Notes: generated by a model not told the origin, from the sequence alone. A DNA stretch of 64,000 nt from Acinetobacter sp. GSS19 (GCF_028621895.1 NZ_CP117520.1:2170001-2234000); one strand, 5' to 3'. Counted from the stretch's first letter, positions 1-9,033 are shown. Made by a program: numbers and translations.

Positions 1-1226
1 AACGTCGGCAAGGTTGGATACGGTAGGGATAAAGCCAGTTTCGCCACCCCAACGTTAGAGGATTTCTGGATAATCCCGCCCAAAGTGAGCGCACCATAAC
101 TATGCGTATCACGAATGGTGTGATTACCCACTCGCATCGAACCTGGTGAAGTGTTCACTACACTGTTTGCCGTATACTTGCCACTTTCCAGCGCCATCGC
201 CACCGTGAGCGGCTTCATGGTCGAGCCGGGTTCAAACATGTCAATTGCCGCACGGTTACGCATGGCATCTTTATTACTCAGACCATTTTTGTCATTCGGG
301 TTATATGATGGCCAGCTGGTCATCGCCAGGATTTCACCGGTTTTCACATCCACCGCAATCGCTGTTGCCGAGCGAGCATTGTTCGCCACACCTGCCGCAG
401 TTAACTCACGGTACATAATATATTGCAAACGTGAATCGATACTCAGTGTGATATTTTCACCAGCCTCGACTTCTTTAATCACTTCAGGGTCTTTCACCCG
501 GTTGCCTTTTTTATCGCGGACAATTTTCTGTTCACCGTCTATACCGGACAGGCGTTTATTCCACTGCATTTCCAAGCCTTCAACACCGACACTTTCACTA
601 TTAGTCAGGCCAATGATCTGGGCATTCGGTTGTGGTTGTGGATAGTAACGCTTGTAGGTTTTCTCGGTATAAACCCCCTGAAAATCGCGTTTTACAATCA
701 TTTCTGCCTGTTGCGGTGGCACTTCTTTTTTCAAAATAAGATAACGTGAACGTGGACGATCATAGATTGCTTTGCGTAAAGCTGCACGGTCCATACCCAC
801 CGCATCCGCCAGTTCATCCAGGTTGAGGTTTTTATCGGGCAACTGACGCTTTAATTTACGGTTATGTGGGTCGTTTTTCAGTTCAGCAGTAATGTCGTCA
901 TAGAGCTTTTTATTGTCGACATAATCCCGTGGATCAATCACGATTTTCATCACTGGCGTACTAATCGCCAGCGGGACACCATGTCGGTCACTGATGACGC
1001 CGCGCATCGCCCGAATTTTTTCCGTACGCAAGATATTGGCATTGGCCTTATTTTGCAGGAAATCGGTATTGATCACCTGAACATAAAAGGCACGCCCGAC
1101 CAGCAGCAAAAATGCCAGCAGGACAATCCCCCACATGAGGTAAAAGCGCCACATATCGACCGCGAGGGTTGGCTTTTCTGTAATAGACTGTTTTTTTCGC
1201 GCAGGTTTGATTCGCTTATCGACCAT
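1..1226 (-). CDS. ftsI: Peptidoglycan D,D-transpeptidase FtsI (PBP3), 3' end cut by window edge
   Basis: Class B penicillin-binding protein that cross-links septal peptidoglycan at the division site. 408 codons are visible; the C-terminus with the KTG motif lies off the left edge. Seen: a basic cytoplasmic tail, one membrane anchor (about residues 25-48), the dimerisation domain, then the transpeptidase domain with the SxxK active site STMK (Ser335) and the SxN motif SSN (389-391). The ATG at 1226 follows the ftsL stop by 10 nt. This is the third gene of rsmH-ftsL-ftsI, the usual start of the dcw cluster. The motifs leave little doubt; PBP3 is a major beta-lactam target in this genus. Confidence 0.96.
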   Translation of the reverse strand, partial: MVDKRIKPARKKQSITEKPTLAVDMWRFYLMWGIVLLAFLLLVGRAFYVQVINTDFLQNKANANILRTEKIRAMRGVISDRHGVPLAISTPVMKIVIDPRDYVDNKKLYDDITAELKNDPHNRKLKRQLPDKNLNLDELADAVGMDRAALRKAIYDRPRSRYLILKKEVPPQQAEMIVKRDFQGVYTEKTYKRYYPQPQPNAQIIGLTNSESVGVEGLEMQWNKRLSGIDGEQKIVRDKKGNRVKDPEVIKEVEAGENITLSIDSRLQYIMYRELTAAGVANNARSATAIAVDVKTGEILAMTSWPSYNPNDKNGLSNKDAMRNRAAIDMFEPGSTMKPLTVAMALESGKYTANSVVNTSPGSMRVGNHTIRDTHSYGALTLGGIIQKSSNVGVAKLALSLPYPTLPT

Positions 1227-1236
1227 ACAGCAAGCC

Positions 1237-1575
1237 TTATTGTTTTTTCTCAGAGTTCATCGGTAAAGAAATCACCACCGTTTGTGCTGCAGGTGGCGAG
1301 TACATGCGCAATTGGGTCACGGCACGTGTGCCAATCTGGGCCGTCGCACCGAAGGTTTGCTGCTCGATCAATAGACGCCCCCACTCCGCATTCAGATCAT
1401 CCTTTTCACGCATAAAGGCACTGAGCTCTCGATAATCATGGCGATACTCAAAGACCTGAAACACCACCATAATCGCACTGATAAATACCAATGCCAGTAA
1501 AATGGCATAAGTAATTGCGCGTTTTAATCCTGATGCTTGTAGGCTTTCGTTTTTATTGACAACATTTGCTTTCAT
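1237..1575 (-). CDS. ftsL: Cell division protein FtsL
   Basis: Small bitopic divisome protein (112 aa) that bridges FtsB/FtsQ to FtsWI. Sequence: a short cytoplasmic N-terminus, one transmembrane helix (about residues 20-42, rich in A/L/I/V), then a periplasmic coiled-coil-like stretch around the EYRHDYRELSAFMREKDDL segment. The start chosen is the ATG at 1575, which overlaps the rsmH stop as ATGA; an in-frame upstream start at 1617 would lie wholly inside rsmH. FtsL diverges fast, so the call rests on size, topology and its place between rsmH and ftsI. Confidence 0.92.
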   Translation of the reverse strand: MKANVVNKNESLQASGLKRAITYAILLALVFISAIMVVFQVFEYRHDYRELSAFMREKDDLNAEWGRLLIEQQTFGATAQIGTRAVTQLRMYSPPAAQTVVISLPMNSEKKQ

Positions 1576-2498
1576 GAGGTGCCTTTCAATTCTAAGCGTT
1601 CCGCAACCCGAAGCCATGCACTACGTGAACGAGGATTTTCTTTCACCTCAGCATCACTGGCACGAACCCGCGAAATTTTCTTTAAGCGGCGGGTATCCTG
1701 CTGTGCCTGTGGCATACCCCAACCATGATCTTCAGGCAAAGTTGATTCTTTTTGAATAAATTGTTTAATCAAACGGTCTTCTAAAGAATGGAAGCTAATC
1801 ACCGCCAATCGCCCGCCTGGTTTTAATACCTCTATCGCTTGCGGTAAGAAGGATTCAATATCTTCTAATTCTTTGTTGATCGCAATACGGATGGCCTGGA
1901 AAGTGCGAGTTGCCGCATGTTTATTTTTTTCCCATTTAGGATGCGCCACCTTCACAATTTCAGCCAGCTTCGCGGTAGTTTCAATATACCCGGCCTGCTT
2001 AATCGCGCGGGCAATACGGCGGCTATAACGTTCTTCTCCATACTGGAAAATCACGTTCGCCAAATCCTGCTCATCAATCTGAGTTAACCATTCTGCAGCG
2101 GTCGGACCTTGCGAATTATCCATACGCATATCTAAAGGTCCATCCTGCATAAAGCTAAAACCGCGCTCAGCTTGATCCAGCTGGGGTGATGACACGCCTA
2201 AATCAGCCATCACGCCATCCACCTGTTCGATGCCGAGCTGAGCCAGTGCCAACTTTAAATCGGCAAAGCTAGCATGAATGATTTTAAAACGTGGATCTTC
2301 CTGTTCAAGCTGTGCAGCCACCGCCAAGGCTTGTGGATCTTTATCAAAGGCATAGACACGCGCATTTTCATCAAGTTTAGAGAGTAACAAGCGGGTATGA
2401 CCACCACGCCCAAAAGTGCCATCCACATAAATTCCTGTATTGCGATCTGCCAACAAGGCATCAACAGTTTCGTGGAGTAATACAGAAATATGGGACAT
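1572..2498 (-). CDS. rsmH: 16S rRNA (cytosine(1402)-N4)-methyltransferase RsmH
   Basis: SAM-dependent methyltransferase (308 aa) that methylates N4 of C1402 in 16S rRNA at the ribosomal P site; formerly MraW. Visible motifs: the N-terminal SVLLHETVDAL segment, the SAM-binding DGTFGRGGHT loop (residues 27-36), the ADLGVSSPQLD motif and the C-terminal ISFHSLEDR segment. It is the first gene of the cluster here: the 250 nt upstream hold a promoter and no mraZ. Its stop codon overlaps the ftsL start. Confidence 0.97.
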   Translation of the reverse strand: MSHISVLLHETVDALLADRNTGIYVDGTFGRGGHTRLLLSKLDENARVYAFDKDPQALAVAAQLEQEDPRFKIIHASFADLKLALAQLGIEQVDGVMADLGVSSPQLDQAERGFSFMQDGPLDMRMDNSQGPTAAEWLTQIDEQDLANVIFQYGEERYSRRIARAIKQAGYIETTAKLAEIVKVAHPKWEKNKHAATRTFQAIRIAINKELEDIESFLPQAIEVLKPGGRLAVISFHSLEDRLIKQFIQKESTLPEDHGWGMPQAQQDTRRLKKISRVRASDAEVKENPRSRSAWLRVAERLELKGTS

Positions 2499-2534
2499 AA
2501 GGCGCTTTTAACTGGATGAAAAATGTAACTGCAC

Positions 2535-2563
2535 ATTATCACCCTGTTTCAGCCAAGCTCCAA
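2535..2563 (-). promoter_or_regulatory. Candidate sigma-70 promoter for rsmH-ftsL-ftsI
   Basis: Read on the minus strand: TTGGAG, a 17-nt spacer, then GATAAT. The start would be about 30 nt upstream of the rsmH ATG. Found by eye only. Confidence 0.5.
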
Positions 2564-2599
2564 ACGACTTTTTGTAGGAAAATATTATTTTCGATTGAG

Positions 2600-2625
2600 A
2601 AAACCGTTTTGAAACGAGGTTTTTT
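2600..2625 (-). terminator. Hairpin terminator downstream of the sbp-like genes
   Basis: Near-palindrome with AAAACC/GGTTTT and GTTT/AAAC stems and T-rich flanks on both sides. It lies between the end of the sbp-like gene (2753) and the rsmH promoter, so it would end minus-strand sbp transcription. It could work in both directions. Confidence 0.5.
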
Positions 2626-2752
2626 ACAGAACTGTAGCTTTATCACCTTTTAAGCAAGTAGATTACAGCACACTCTAACCAAGAGGAGAAAATTGGTATT
2701 GATCATTAGCCACTCACCTCTTCAGAGACAAACCAGCAAAATCACAGATGCT

Positions 2753-3766
2753 TTATTCATGCATCCGGTAAATTCTCTCAAAGCTTCCCTTCGGGGAAAA
2801 ATGAACATGCTCGGCTTGATCCCAACCCCCAAACATTTCCTCCACCGTAAAAGTTCTAATTGCCGGAAATTGAGCCTGATATTTCTGCCAGATTTTAGGA
2901 TGACGTGGCCGATAGAAGTGTTTGGCTGCAATTTCCTGTCCAGCCGGCGAATATAAATAGTTGAGATAACCTTTCGCGAGCCAGATCTGGCCATTCTTTG
3001 CAACGGTTTTATCGACAATTGCGACCGAGGGCTCCGTCACAATCGATATAGATGGATAAACCAACATAAAGTTTTGATTCTTCTGCCCCTTTACCACCAT
3101 TAAGGCTTCACTTTCCCAAGTAAGCAATACATCACCAAAGCCATGTTGCGTAAAGGTGATCAAGGATGCACGTGCTGCCGAGTCCATGACCTTAACATTA
3201 CGGTATAGCTGAGCGACCCAGTTCTGTGCTTTCTGCTGCGTAGTGTGCGGTTGTTTCAAGGCATATCCCCAAGCGGCCAGATAAATCCAGCGCGGCAATC
3301 CCCCTACCTTAGGATTAGGGGTAATAATCTGTACCCCGGGTCGAGTCAGATCACTCCAGTCTCTGATGTTTTTAGGATTCCCCTTCCGTACTAGAAAAAC
3401 AATGGTCGAGGTATACGGAACAGACCGGGAAGGAAATTCTGTTTGCCAACCCGGCTGGATATGGCTGGACTGCACCAGTTTGTCGATATCCGGAGAAAGC
3501 GCCAGCGTAACAACGTCTGCCTTCACCCCCTCCTGCACAGCGCGTACCTGTTTTCTCGAACCCTGATTAGACTGCTCAAAATGCACCACTTCTCCTGTAC
3601 GTTGCTGCCAGTAACGTGCAAAAGAGGGATTGAATTCTGCATAAAACTCACGGGTCACATCATAAGACACATTGATCAAATGTCGATCTGCAGCGAATCC
3701 ACTCTGTGAAAACACCCCCCATAGCAGGAGAACAACACCCGATTTTACCCAGCTCTGCAATATCAT
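2753..3766 (-). CDS. Divergent paralogue of periplasmic sulfate-binding protein
   Basis: Periplasmic substrate-binding protein of the sulfate/thiosulfate ABC family (337 aa) with a signal peptide ending at about residue 25 (SGFA|ADR). Family segments are present: [32 protein letters not shown], the [14 protein letters not shown] block and PSVAIVDK. Compared with its upstream neighbour, the anion-binding loop HGGSGKQ has become NQGSRKQ and KTGGASRW has become KVGGLPRW. Substrate affinity or choice may therefore differ. It sits 133 nt downstream of the second copy, probably in one transcript. No cys permease or ATPase genes are nearby, so it must use a transporter encoded elsewhere. Confidence 0.85.
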   Translation of the reverse strand: MILQSWVKSGVVLLLWGVFSQSGFAADRHLINVSYDVTREFYAEFNPSFARYWQQRTGEVVHFEQSNQGSRKQVRAVQEGVKADVVTLALSPDIDKLVQSSHIQPGWQTEFPSRSVPYTSTIVFLVRKGNPKNIRDWSDLTRPGVQIITPNPKVGGLPRWIYLAAWGYALKQPHTTQQKAQNWVAQLYRNVKVMDSAARASLITFTQHGFGDVLLTWESEALMVVKGQKNQNFMLVYPSISIVTEPSVAIVDKTVAKNGQIWLAKGYLNYLYSPAGQEIAAKHFYRPRHPKIWQKYQAQFPAIRTFTVEEMFGGWDQAEHVHFSPKGSFERIYRMHE

Positions 3767-3899
3767 ATCGCGCTCTTGTCTTCCCTCTGATTACAGTACG
3801 CAATATAACCAAGCGGGGAAACAGAATGCCAATCAAAATCCCCAATACTGTTTAACACAATTCTCAATAAAGAGAGACTCTGCTCTCATCATCAGAAAT

Positions 3900-4901
3900 T
3901 TATGGACGTTGCTGGTAAATCTGGTCAAAGATCGCTCCATTGGCAAAATGGGTCTGCTGTGCCTTCGCCCATCCACCAAAAACATCCTGAATAGTAAACA
4001 GTTTGATTTTTGGAAATTTCGCAGCGTATTTGGCAGCGACCTGAGCATTACGCGGACGGAAATGGTATTTCGCTGCCAGTTCCTGACCTTTTGGCGAATA
4101 CAGATAATTCAGATAACCTTTGGCCAAGGCACGATTGCCATTTTTATCGACGGTTTTATCCACGATCGCCACAGATGGCTCGGCCAAAATAGAGATGGAA
4201 GGATAAACGATTTGGAACTGGTCTTTATCCAACCCTTGCGTGGCGAGTAATGCTTCATTTTCCCAAGACAACAATACATCCCCAATGCCGCGCTCAGCAA
4301 AGGTCGTCAGTGAACCACGCGCACCCGAATCCAAGACTTTAACATTATGATAGAGTTTTTGAACCAAGGCTTTGGCTTTCGCAGGATTACCTCCCGGCTG
4401 TTTCAGCGCATAACCCCAAGCTGATAAATAAATCCAGCGTGAGGCACCGCCGGTTTTCGGGTTAGGGGTAATAATCTCGATACCCGGTTTGGTCAGGTCA
4501 TTCCAGTCCTTAATCTGTTTAGGATTACCTTTACGGACCAAAAACACCACCGTTGAAGTATAAGGCGCTGAATGTTGTGGAAATTCCTGCTGCCAGTTTT
4601 TATCGATATAACCCGCTTTGACAATTTCCTCAATATCATTGGATAAAGCCAGTGTCACGACATCGGCTTCGAGACCAGAGACCACAGCACGCGCCTGTTT
4701 ACCCGAACCGCCGTGTGACTGTTTAAAATTCACCGTCTGACCAGTTCGCTGCTTCCAGAATTGCGCAAAGTTCTGATTATATTCCTGATAGAACTCGCGG
4801 GTCGGATCATAAGAGACATTCAGAAAATCAGTGGCAGCCTGACTCAGGCTGCTCACAGCCACACTTGTGAGAACCAAGCTGTAAACAAGTAATTTTTTCA
4901 T
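3900..4901 (-). CDS. sbp: Sulfate ABC transporter substrate-binding protein
   Basis: Periplasmic sulfate-binding protein (333 aa). The signal peptide [22 protein letters not shown] is followed by the mature start [16 protein letters not shown]. Ligand-loop segments typical of Sbp/CysP are intact ([36 protein letters not shown]). It captures sulfate (or thiosulfate) for the CysTWA permease, which is not in this window. It is the promoter-proximal gene of a tandem pair. The upstream 380 nt are AT-rich with palindromic ATATA stretches where a LysR-type regulator such as CysB could bind (inference). Confidence 0.92.
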   Translation of the reverse strand: MKKLLVYSLVLTSVAVSSLSQAATDFLNVSYDPTREFYQEYNQNFAQFWKQRTGQTVNFKQSHGGSGKQARAVVSGLEADVVTLALSNDIEEIVKAGYIDKNWQQEFPQHSAPYTSTVVFLVRKGNPKQIKDWNDLTKPGIEIITPNPKTGGASRWIYLSAWGYALKQPGGNPAKAKALVQKLYHNVKVLDSGARGSLTTFAERGIGDVLLSWENEALLATQGLDKDQFQIVYPSISILAEPSVAIVDKTVDKNGNRALAKGYLNYLYSPKGQELAAKYHFRPRNAQVAAKYAAKFPKIKLFTIQDVFGGWAKAQQTHFANGAIFDQIYQQRP

Positions 4902-5049
4902 AGGGAAGCATCTCCATCATTTTCTTCTCACTATAATGACTTTAGCTCACCCAGGTTATATGAATAAAATGATATAAAATCATAATGTTATATATCATAA
5001 AAACCGATTTTCTTAGATATTTAGAGCAATATCGGCGGAGAGCATAGAA

Positions 5050-5221
5050 TCCAAAAAAATGTGATGCTCTCCACTTTCTCTACATATTTGTTTGTTAAAT
5101 ATGTAGATCTGTAGATTTTGCGTGCTTTCTTGGATATGTTTGAACAAAGATGGAGAGAATGAGAGCTACTCTCAATAATTTAGTTCTGGATTCGCCAGGT
5201 AGATTTGGCGAATTATTTTTT
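5050..5221 (+). ncRNA. Candidate small RNA upstream of sbp
   Basis: No reading frame of note, yet three hairpins follow one another on the plus strand: a perfect 10-bp stem at 5080-5106 (CTACATATTT, 7-nt loop), a 6-bp stem with a 3-nt loop at 5160-5174, and a 7-bp stem at 5190-5213 followed by a U-tract. A weak -10 (TAGAAT, 5045-5050) precedes. The intrinsic terminator has no upstream plus-strand gene to serve, which favours a short independent transcript of about 165 nt. The 5' end is a guess. Confidence 0.4.
5190..5221 (+). terminator. Intrinsic terminator without an upstream gene
   Basis: ATTCGCC, 10-nt loop, GGCGAAT, then TATTTTTT on the plus strand. The minus strand lacks a T-run, so it is directional. 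It ends the candidate small RNA and isolates the gene at 5281. Confidence 0.7.
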
Positions 5222-5280
5222 CAGAACGCTTCACGCAACAAAATCAAATAATACGATTCAATCAGGAGGAAAGATCAGCC

Positions 5281-5607
5281 ATGAACAGCCTTTTTTTGAA
5301 AAGTGCAACATTGAGTATCTGCTTGGGTATGATGATCCCTGTCAGCCATGGCGCTGCAATTCAAACCTCCAATAAAACAGTGAAAAGTAAAGCTTCGGCT
5401 CAGCGAATTTCTACAACAGAAAAACCTTCTCTGATTGAAAAAGCACTCAACCAACAAAAACGTAGTGACTCAACAACCTCACCAAGTGCCGATGAAGTGA
5501 AGGTGCTTAATGCGATCCGTGAAGCCTCAACACAAAACTTTTTCGCAGCACAACACGAACGTTTTTCCCGTCTGGTACAGTCTTTATTCTTGAGCCACAG
5601 CTCTTAA
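5281..5607 (+). CDS. Small exported protein of unknown function
   Basis: 108-residue protein with a clear signal peptide (MNSLFLKSATLSICLGMMI..., cleavage probably after HGA near residue 25). The mature part is hydrophilic, Ser/Lys/Gln-rich and probably helical towards the C-terminus (SADEVKVLNAIREASTQNFFAAQHERFSRLVQSLF). An AGGAGG ribosome-binding site precedes the ATG. Single gene, in the same direction as gltX 118 nt downstream. I recognise no family. Confidence 0.75.
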   Translation: MNSLFLKSATLSICLGMMIPVSHGAAIQTSNKTVKSKASAQRISTTEKPSLIEKALNQQKRSDSTTSPSADEVKVLNAIREASTQNFFAAQHERFSRLVQSLFLSHSS

Positions 5608-5663
5608 CTTCTTTTTTTATTGCCCACTTTTCTTGGCCTGGCCGGTTGATGTTGAATTAAACA

Positions 5664-5691
5664 TTAAGCGGGCAGGCTTTTTCGCTATAAT
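5664..5691 (+). promoter_or_regulatory. Candidate promoter for gltX
   Basis: A consensus -10 TATAAT (5686-5691) with a weak -35 (TTAAGC, 5664-5669) at 16-nt spacing. The start would fall close to the gltX ATG at 5726. Confidence 0.45.
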
Positions 5692-5725
5692 AGTTCGCAT
5701 TTAGACTCAGCACATAAATTTACCT

Positions 5726-7234
5726 ATGAAAGTCCGTACCCGTATTGCTCCTTCTCCGACTGGTTTCCCCCATGTAGGAACTGCTTATATTGCGCTATTT
5801 AACCTGTGCTTCGCTCAACAGCACGGCGGCGAATTTATTCTGCGTATTGAAGATACTGACCAGCTGCGTTCGACCCCTGAATCAGAAAAAATGATTCTCG
5901 ACTCATTACGCTGGTTGGGTCTAAACTGGTCAGAAGGTCCGGATATCGGTGGACCACATGCACCGTACCGCCAATCTGAGCGTATGGACATTTATAAAAA
6001 ATACGCCTTGGAACTGGTCGAAAAAGGCCATGCTTTTTATTGTTTTGCGACCGCGGAAGAACTAGATCAGATGCGTGCAGAACAGCAGGCACGTGGTGAA
6101 ACACCACGTTATGATGGTCGCGGCTTACAGCTGACCCAGGACGAAGTACAACGCCGTCTGGAGGCAGGTGAGCCACATGTGATCCGTATGAAAATTCCAA
6201 CGGAAGGCGTGTGTCAATTTAATGATTTATTGCGTGGTGAAGTGGAAATTCCTTGGTCACAGGTGGACATGCAAATCCTGCTCAAGACCGATGGTTTACC
6301 AACCTACCATTTGGCCAATGTGGTAGACGACCACTTGATGGAAATTACCCATGTGATCCGTGGCGAAGAGTGGATTCCATCCGCACCCAAACACCAGTTG
6401 TTGTACAAATATTTTGGCTGGGAAATGCCAGTGCTGTGCCATATGCCATTACTGCGTAACCCGGACAAGTCAAAACTGTCCAAACGTAAAAACCCGACCT
6501 CCATTAACTATTACAAAGACATCGGCGTGTTACCCGAAGCCCTACTCAACTACTTGGGTCGTATGGGCTGGTCAATGCCAGACGAGCGTGAACAATTCAC
6601 GTTGGCTGAGATGATCGAACATTTCGACATCAACCGCGTCTCACTCGGTGGTCCAATTTTCGATGTTGAGAAACTCAACTGGCTGAATGGTCAATGGATT
6701 AAAGGCATGACCCCGGGCCAATTGTTGGATACCATTTTGGCCTGGAAAGGCAACCGTACCACACTGGAAGAGATCGCCGCTGCCATTCAGCCACGGATCA
6801 ACTTGCTTTCTGAAGCAGTGAACTGGGCAGGTTTCTTCTTTAACCACATGCCACAGATCAGCAAGGAACAGTTTGAAAACAAAAAAATGAGCGAAGAGCA
6901 AGTACGCCAAAGCCTGCAATTTGCCATTTGGCGTTTAGAAAGCCTGTTCAGCTGGAATCAGGATACGGTGAGCCAAGTGCTAATGGATCTGGCCAACCAG
7001 ATGGAAGTCAAGCTGCGTGACTTTATGCCAACCTTCTTTATTGCGATAGCAGGTTCGACTTCGTCCACACCCGTGATGCAATCCATGGTGACGTTAGGCC
7101 CAGATTTGACCTTTGCACGTTTGCGTCATGCGCTTGAAATTGTTGGTGGACCAAGCAAAAAAGAATTGAAAGTGTGGGAAAAACTCAATGAAAGCCTAAA
7201 ATTGCCGAAAAATGATGCAACTGACGCAGTTTAA
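5726..7234 (+). CDS. gltX: Glutamyl-tRNA synthetase
   Basis: Class I aminoacyl-tRNA synthetase (502 aa) that charges tRNA-Glu in the cytoplasm. Seen: the N-terminal [15 protein letters not shown] block with the HIGH-type motif (HVGT), [10 protein letters not shown], the catalytic-domain segment [10 protein letters not shown], and the KLSKRK form of KMSKS at about residue 250. An all-helical anticodon-binding C-terminal half follows. The length is usual for bacterial GltX. A tRNA-Glu gene lies about 170 nt downstream, so enzyme and substrate are neighbours. Confidence 0.97.
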   Translation: MKVRTRIAPSPTGFPHVGTAYIALFNLCFAQQHGGEFILRIEDTDQLRSTPESEKMILDSLRWLGLNWSEGPDIGGPHAPYRQSERMDIYKKYALELVEKGHAFYCFATAEELDQMRAEQQARGETPRYDGRGLQLTQDEVQRRLEAGEPHVIRMKIPTEGVCQFNDLLRGEVEIPWSQVDMQILLKTDGLPTYHLANVVDDHLMEITHVIRGEEWIPSAPKHQLLYKYFGWEMPVLCHMPLLRNPDKSKLSKRKNPTSINYYKDIGVLPEALLNYLGRMGWSMPDEREQFTLAEMIEHFDINRVSLGGPIFDVEKLNWLNGQWIKGMTPGQLLDTILAWKGNRTTLEEIAAAIQPRINLLSEAVNWAGFFFNHMPQISKEQFENKKMSEEQVRQSLQFAIWRLESLFSWNQDTVSQVLMDLANQMEVKLRDFMPTFFIAIAGSTSSTPVMQSMVTLGPDLTFARLRHALEIVGGPSKKELKVWEKLNESLKLPKNDATDAV

Positions 7235-7293
7235 TTGATTTTCTTATTGACGGGTGAGCGCAATCCCCCTAATATTGCGCTCACACGAACACT

Positions 7294-7369
7294 GGGGTCA
7301 TAGCTCAGTTGGTAGAGCGCTACAATGGCATTGTAGAGGTCAGCGGTTCGATCCCGCTTGACTCCACCA
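7294..7369 (+). tRNA. tRNA-Ala (GGC)
   Basis: Full cloverleaf of 76 nt with encoded CCA. Acceptor GGGGTCA pairs with TGACTCC; the D-arm is GCTCAGTTGGTAGAGC; the anticodon stem CTACA/TGTAG encloses loop ATGGCAT, giving anticodon GGC; the T-arm has GGTTCGATCC. Confidence 0.96.
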
Positions 7370-7400
7370 AGACTTGCTCTATCGTGTACTTGCCTCATAA

Positions 7401-7476
7401 GTCCCTATCGTCTAGAGGCCTAGGACATCGCCCTTTCACGGCGGTAACCGGGGTTCGAATCCCCGTAGGGACGCCA
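7401..7476 (+). tRNA. tRNA-Glu (TTC)
   Basis: 76 nt with encoded CCA. Acceptor GTCCCTA pairs with TAGGGAC; anticodon loop CTTTCAC gives TTC; T-arm GGGGTTCGAATCCCC. It lies 31 nt after tRNA-Ala and is probably co-transcribed with it. Confidence 0.96.
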
Positions 7477-7482
7477 GATTCT

Positions 7483-7515
7483 AAAAAGCCACTGAGCACT
7501 TCAGTGGCTTTTTTA
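7483..7515 (+). terminator. Terminator of the tRNA-Ala/tRNA-Glu transcript
   Basis: AAAAAGCCACTGA, 5-nt loop, TCAGTGGC, then a run of six T, immediately after tRNA-Glu. Confidence 0.85.
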
Positions 7516-7583
7516 TTGCCTGAATATTTTTGATTTCAGTCTGCTTCGTATAGCATAATGCAAAAAAGAATTGTGGAGTTTTC

Positions 7584-7922
7584 ATGCAATACCGTTGTCC
7601 GAAATGCCAAAGCCCGAAAATCATGCCGGTCAGTCAGGGGACCAACACCCCTCGTCCAGTCGTACCAAAAAGTCTGGTCATCTTGGTGCCTGCCATTTTC
7701 ATTCTGCTGCTGTTTGTGGTGATCAGTATCGCCATGTGGGTTTTCGGTGACGGCGCTGGCCAAACCCTACAGATTTTAACTGTCGTGGCGTTTGTGGTTT
7801 GTGTGATCGCAGGTTTCTTCTTTTGGCGTGATTTACCAGACTTTAAAATTTCCATGCAATCCTTCATGCAATCGCAAAAACACTGGAAATGCCGTGACTG
7901 TGATCACGAGTGGCAACTCTAA
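7584..7922 (+). CDS. Zinc-ribbon membrane protein of unknown function
   Basis: 112 aa. An N-terminal CPKC pair (residues 5-8) and a C-terminal CRDC pair could together form one zinc ribbon. Between them lie two hydrophobic helices (about 29-54 and 60-82), so both Cys pairs would be on the same side of the membrane, probably the cytoplasm. It ends with the common HEWQL tail. An isolated gene after the tRNA terminator. No specific function can be assigned. Confidence 0.8.
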   Translation: MQYRCPKCQSPKIMPVSQGTNTPRPVVPKSLVILVPAIFILLLFVVISIAMWVFGDGAGQTLQILTVVAFVVCVIAGFFFWRDLPDFKISMQSFMQSQKHWKCRDCDHEWQL

Positions 7923-7937
7923 GATCAGATTCAACTT

Positions 7938-7975
7938 CACATCGGCCTTCTCTTTAGTATGGCCGATGTGAACAT
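7938..7975 (+). terminator. Hairpin after the zinc-ribbon gene
   Basis: Ten-base-pair perfect stem CACATCGGCC/GGCCGATGTG with a 13-nt loop, followed by AACATTTTTC. It is 15 nt past the stop codon. The T-run is short and slightly distant. Confidence 0.6.
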
Positions 7976-8220
7976 TTTTCATTTTCCCAGACCCTGTTAT
8001 TCGCCCCATTCTTGCAAAGAATTACTTTCGCCCTTAAGTATAGTCCTATACATTTAAAGTCCAATCTTCACGTCTAGTCAGCATGAATCGGGTTAAAATC
8101 ATTTGTTAATCCTACGAAAATCATAGCATTCAACCTGATCACTACACCGTTCACGCAACGCAGCATAAAAATTACAAAATCCTCTATGCATGATTGGCGT
8201 ATTTTTTGCTAAATCTTTCA

Positions 8221-8284
8221 GGTGCTATGCACCAAAGTCGAATGCTTGAGTCCAATATTTTTATTTGCATTTTCGACTTTTTAA
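8221..8284 (+). promoter_or_regulatory. Two-hairpin element upstream of the first Sel1 gene
   Basis: The gap 7971-8339 has no gene. Its end holds GGTGC-TAT-GCACC (8221-8233), then a second stem, AAAGTCGAATGC (8234-8245) pairing with GCATTTTCGACTTT (8267-8280) apart from a two-T bulge, then TTAATTT. It may be a 5' leader structure or the terminator of a short upstream RNA. The gene starts 60 nt later. Confidence 0.35.
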
Positions 8285-8339
8285 TTTAGATTAATTTTTG
8301 AACTTAACTTTTGTTAATGGATTTAACAAGGAGTTTTCC

Positions 8340-8696
8340 ATGATGCCAGCAAAAATCAAAACAATTTGGGATAAGTTTGTCCACGGCTCATTGCGCTATA
8401 CCAGTGAACAGACCCATTTGCTTAACCTGTCGGTCGCGAATGCAGAATACGCACAAGGTTTGGCATTTGAACAGCAGCAACACACGCATAATGCTCTCTG
8501 GTTTTATCTGCGTGCTGCTTCGCATGGTGACTGCAACGCACAGTTCAAACTTGGCATCAGTTATTTAAAAGGTGAACTTAACGTACAGCAAGATCTGCGA
8601 GAAGCCAAAAAATGGTTAATGCTTGCTGCCGAACAGGGGCATCAGGAAGCTCGTTTATTGTTGTCTAACTTTGTCTCCTCTTTGCAGTACTCTTAA
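8340..8696 (+). CDS. Small Sel1-repeat protein (copy 1)
   Basis: 118 aa from the ATG at 8340, placed 6 nt after AAGGAG; an in-frame start at 8298 has no such site. The C-terminal half carries Sel1-like helical repeats: NALWFYLRAASHGDCNAQFKLGISYLKG, then EAKKWLMLAAEQGHQEARLLL. Sel1 repeats mediate protein-protein contacts. No signal peptide, so probably cytoplasmic. A paralogue lies at 9034, with the same order of an N-terminal unknown segment followed by two repeats. Partner and pathway are unknown. Confidence 0.82.
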   Translation: MMPAKIKTIWDKFVHGSLRYTSEQTHLLNLSVANAEYAQGLAFEQQQHTHNALWFYLRAASHGDCNAQFKLGISYLKGELNVQQDLREAKKWLMLAAEQGHQEARLLLSNFVSSLQYS

Positions 8697-8720
8697 TTCT
8701 TGTGATTTAAAGTTTATCTA

Positions 8721-8751
8721 TAAAAAACCAGCCATTCTGGCTGGTTTTTTA
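8721..8751 (+). terminator. Terminator of Sel1 gene copy 1
   Basis: AAAAAACCAGCC, 5-nt loop, GGCTGGTTTTTT. Strong stem with T-run on both strands. Confidence 0.88.
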
Positions 8752-8776
8752 TGAATGCTGATTTAAATGGATCAGT

Positions 8777-8902
8777 TGCACACTTTAAGTGCATTGATAA
8801 AAAGTAAATTTTTATCACTTATTGTTTTTCAGATCAGCCGATCAATTAAAAAAGATTGATGGAGTAGCTCCTCTATTCAAATCCATTTGAATATTTTTTA
8901 TT
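8777..8902 (+). ncRNA. Structured intergenic segment between the two Sel1 genes
   Basis: Four short hairpins in order: TGCAC/GTGCA (8777-8793), GATAAAAA/TTTTTATC with 5-nt loop (8796-8816), GGAG-TAG-CTCC (about 8861-8871) and ATTCAAAT-CC-ATTTGAAT (8875-8892) followed by ATTTTTTATTT. The last looks like a weak intrinsic terminator. It lies 130 nt before Sel1 gene copy 2. Either a leader or a short RNA; AT-richness makes chance stems likely. Confidence 0.25.
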
Positions 8903-9033
8903 TGGAATAGCCTTTAAATATGATATTTAGATGTTTACACATGCTAAATTACAATAAATCGCTTTGCACCACCTCTATTTCCGGATAAAAATAAGAATAA
9001 AAGTCATTCCACATGATCACAGGAGGTGACATG

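Noticed and set aside
864..1415. 183-codon plus-strand frame over ftsI/ftsL
   Set aside because: Antisense shadow; the minus-strand genes carry clear PBP3 motifs.
2753..4901. Complete sulfate ABC transporter operon
   Set aside because: Only the two binding proteins are present; no permease or ATPase genes adjoin.
7309..7533. 74-codon frame across tRNA-Ala and tRNA-Glu
   Set aside because: Covered entirely by tRNA genes and their terminator.
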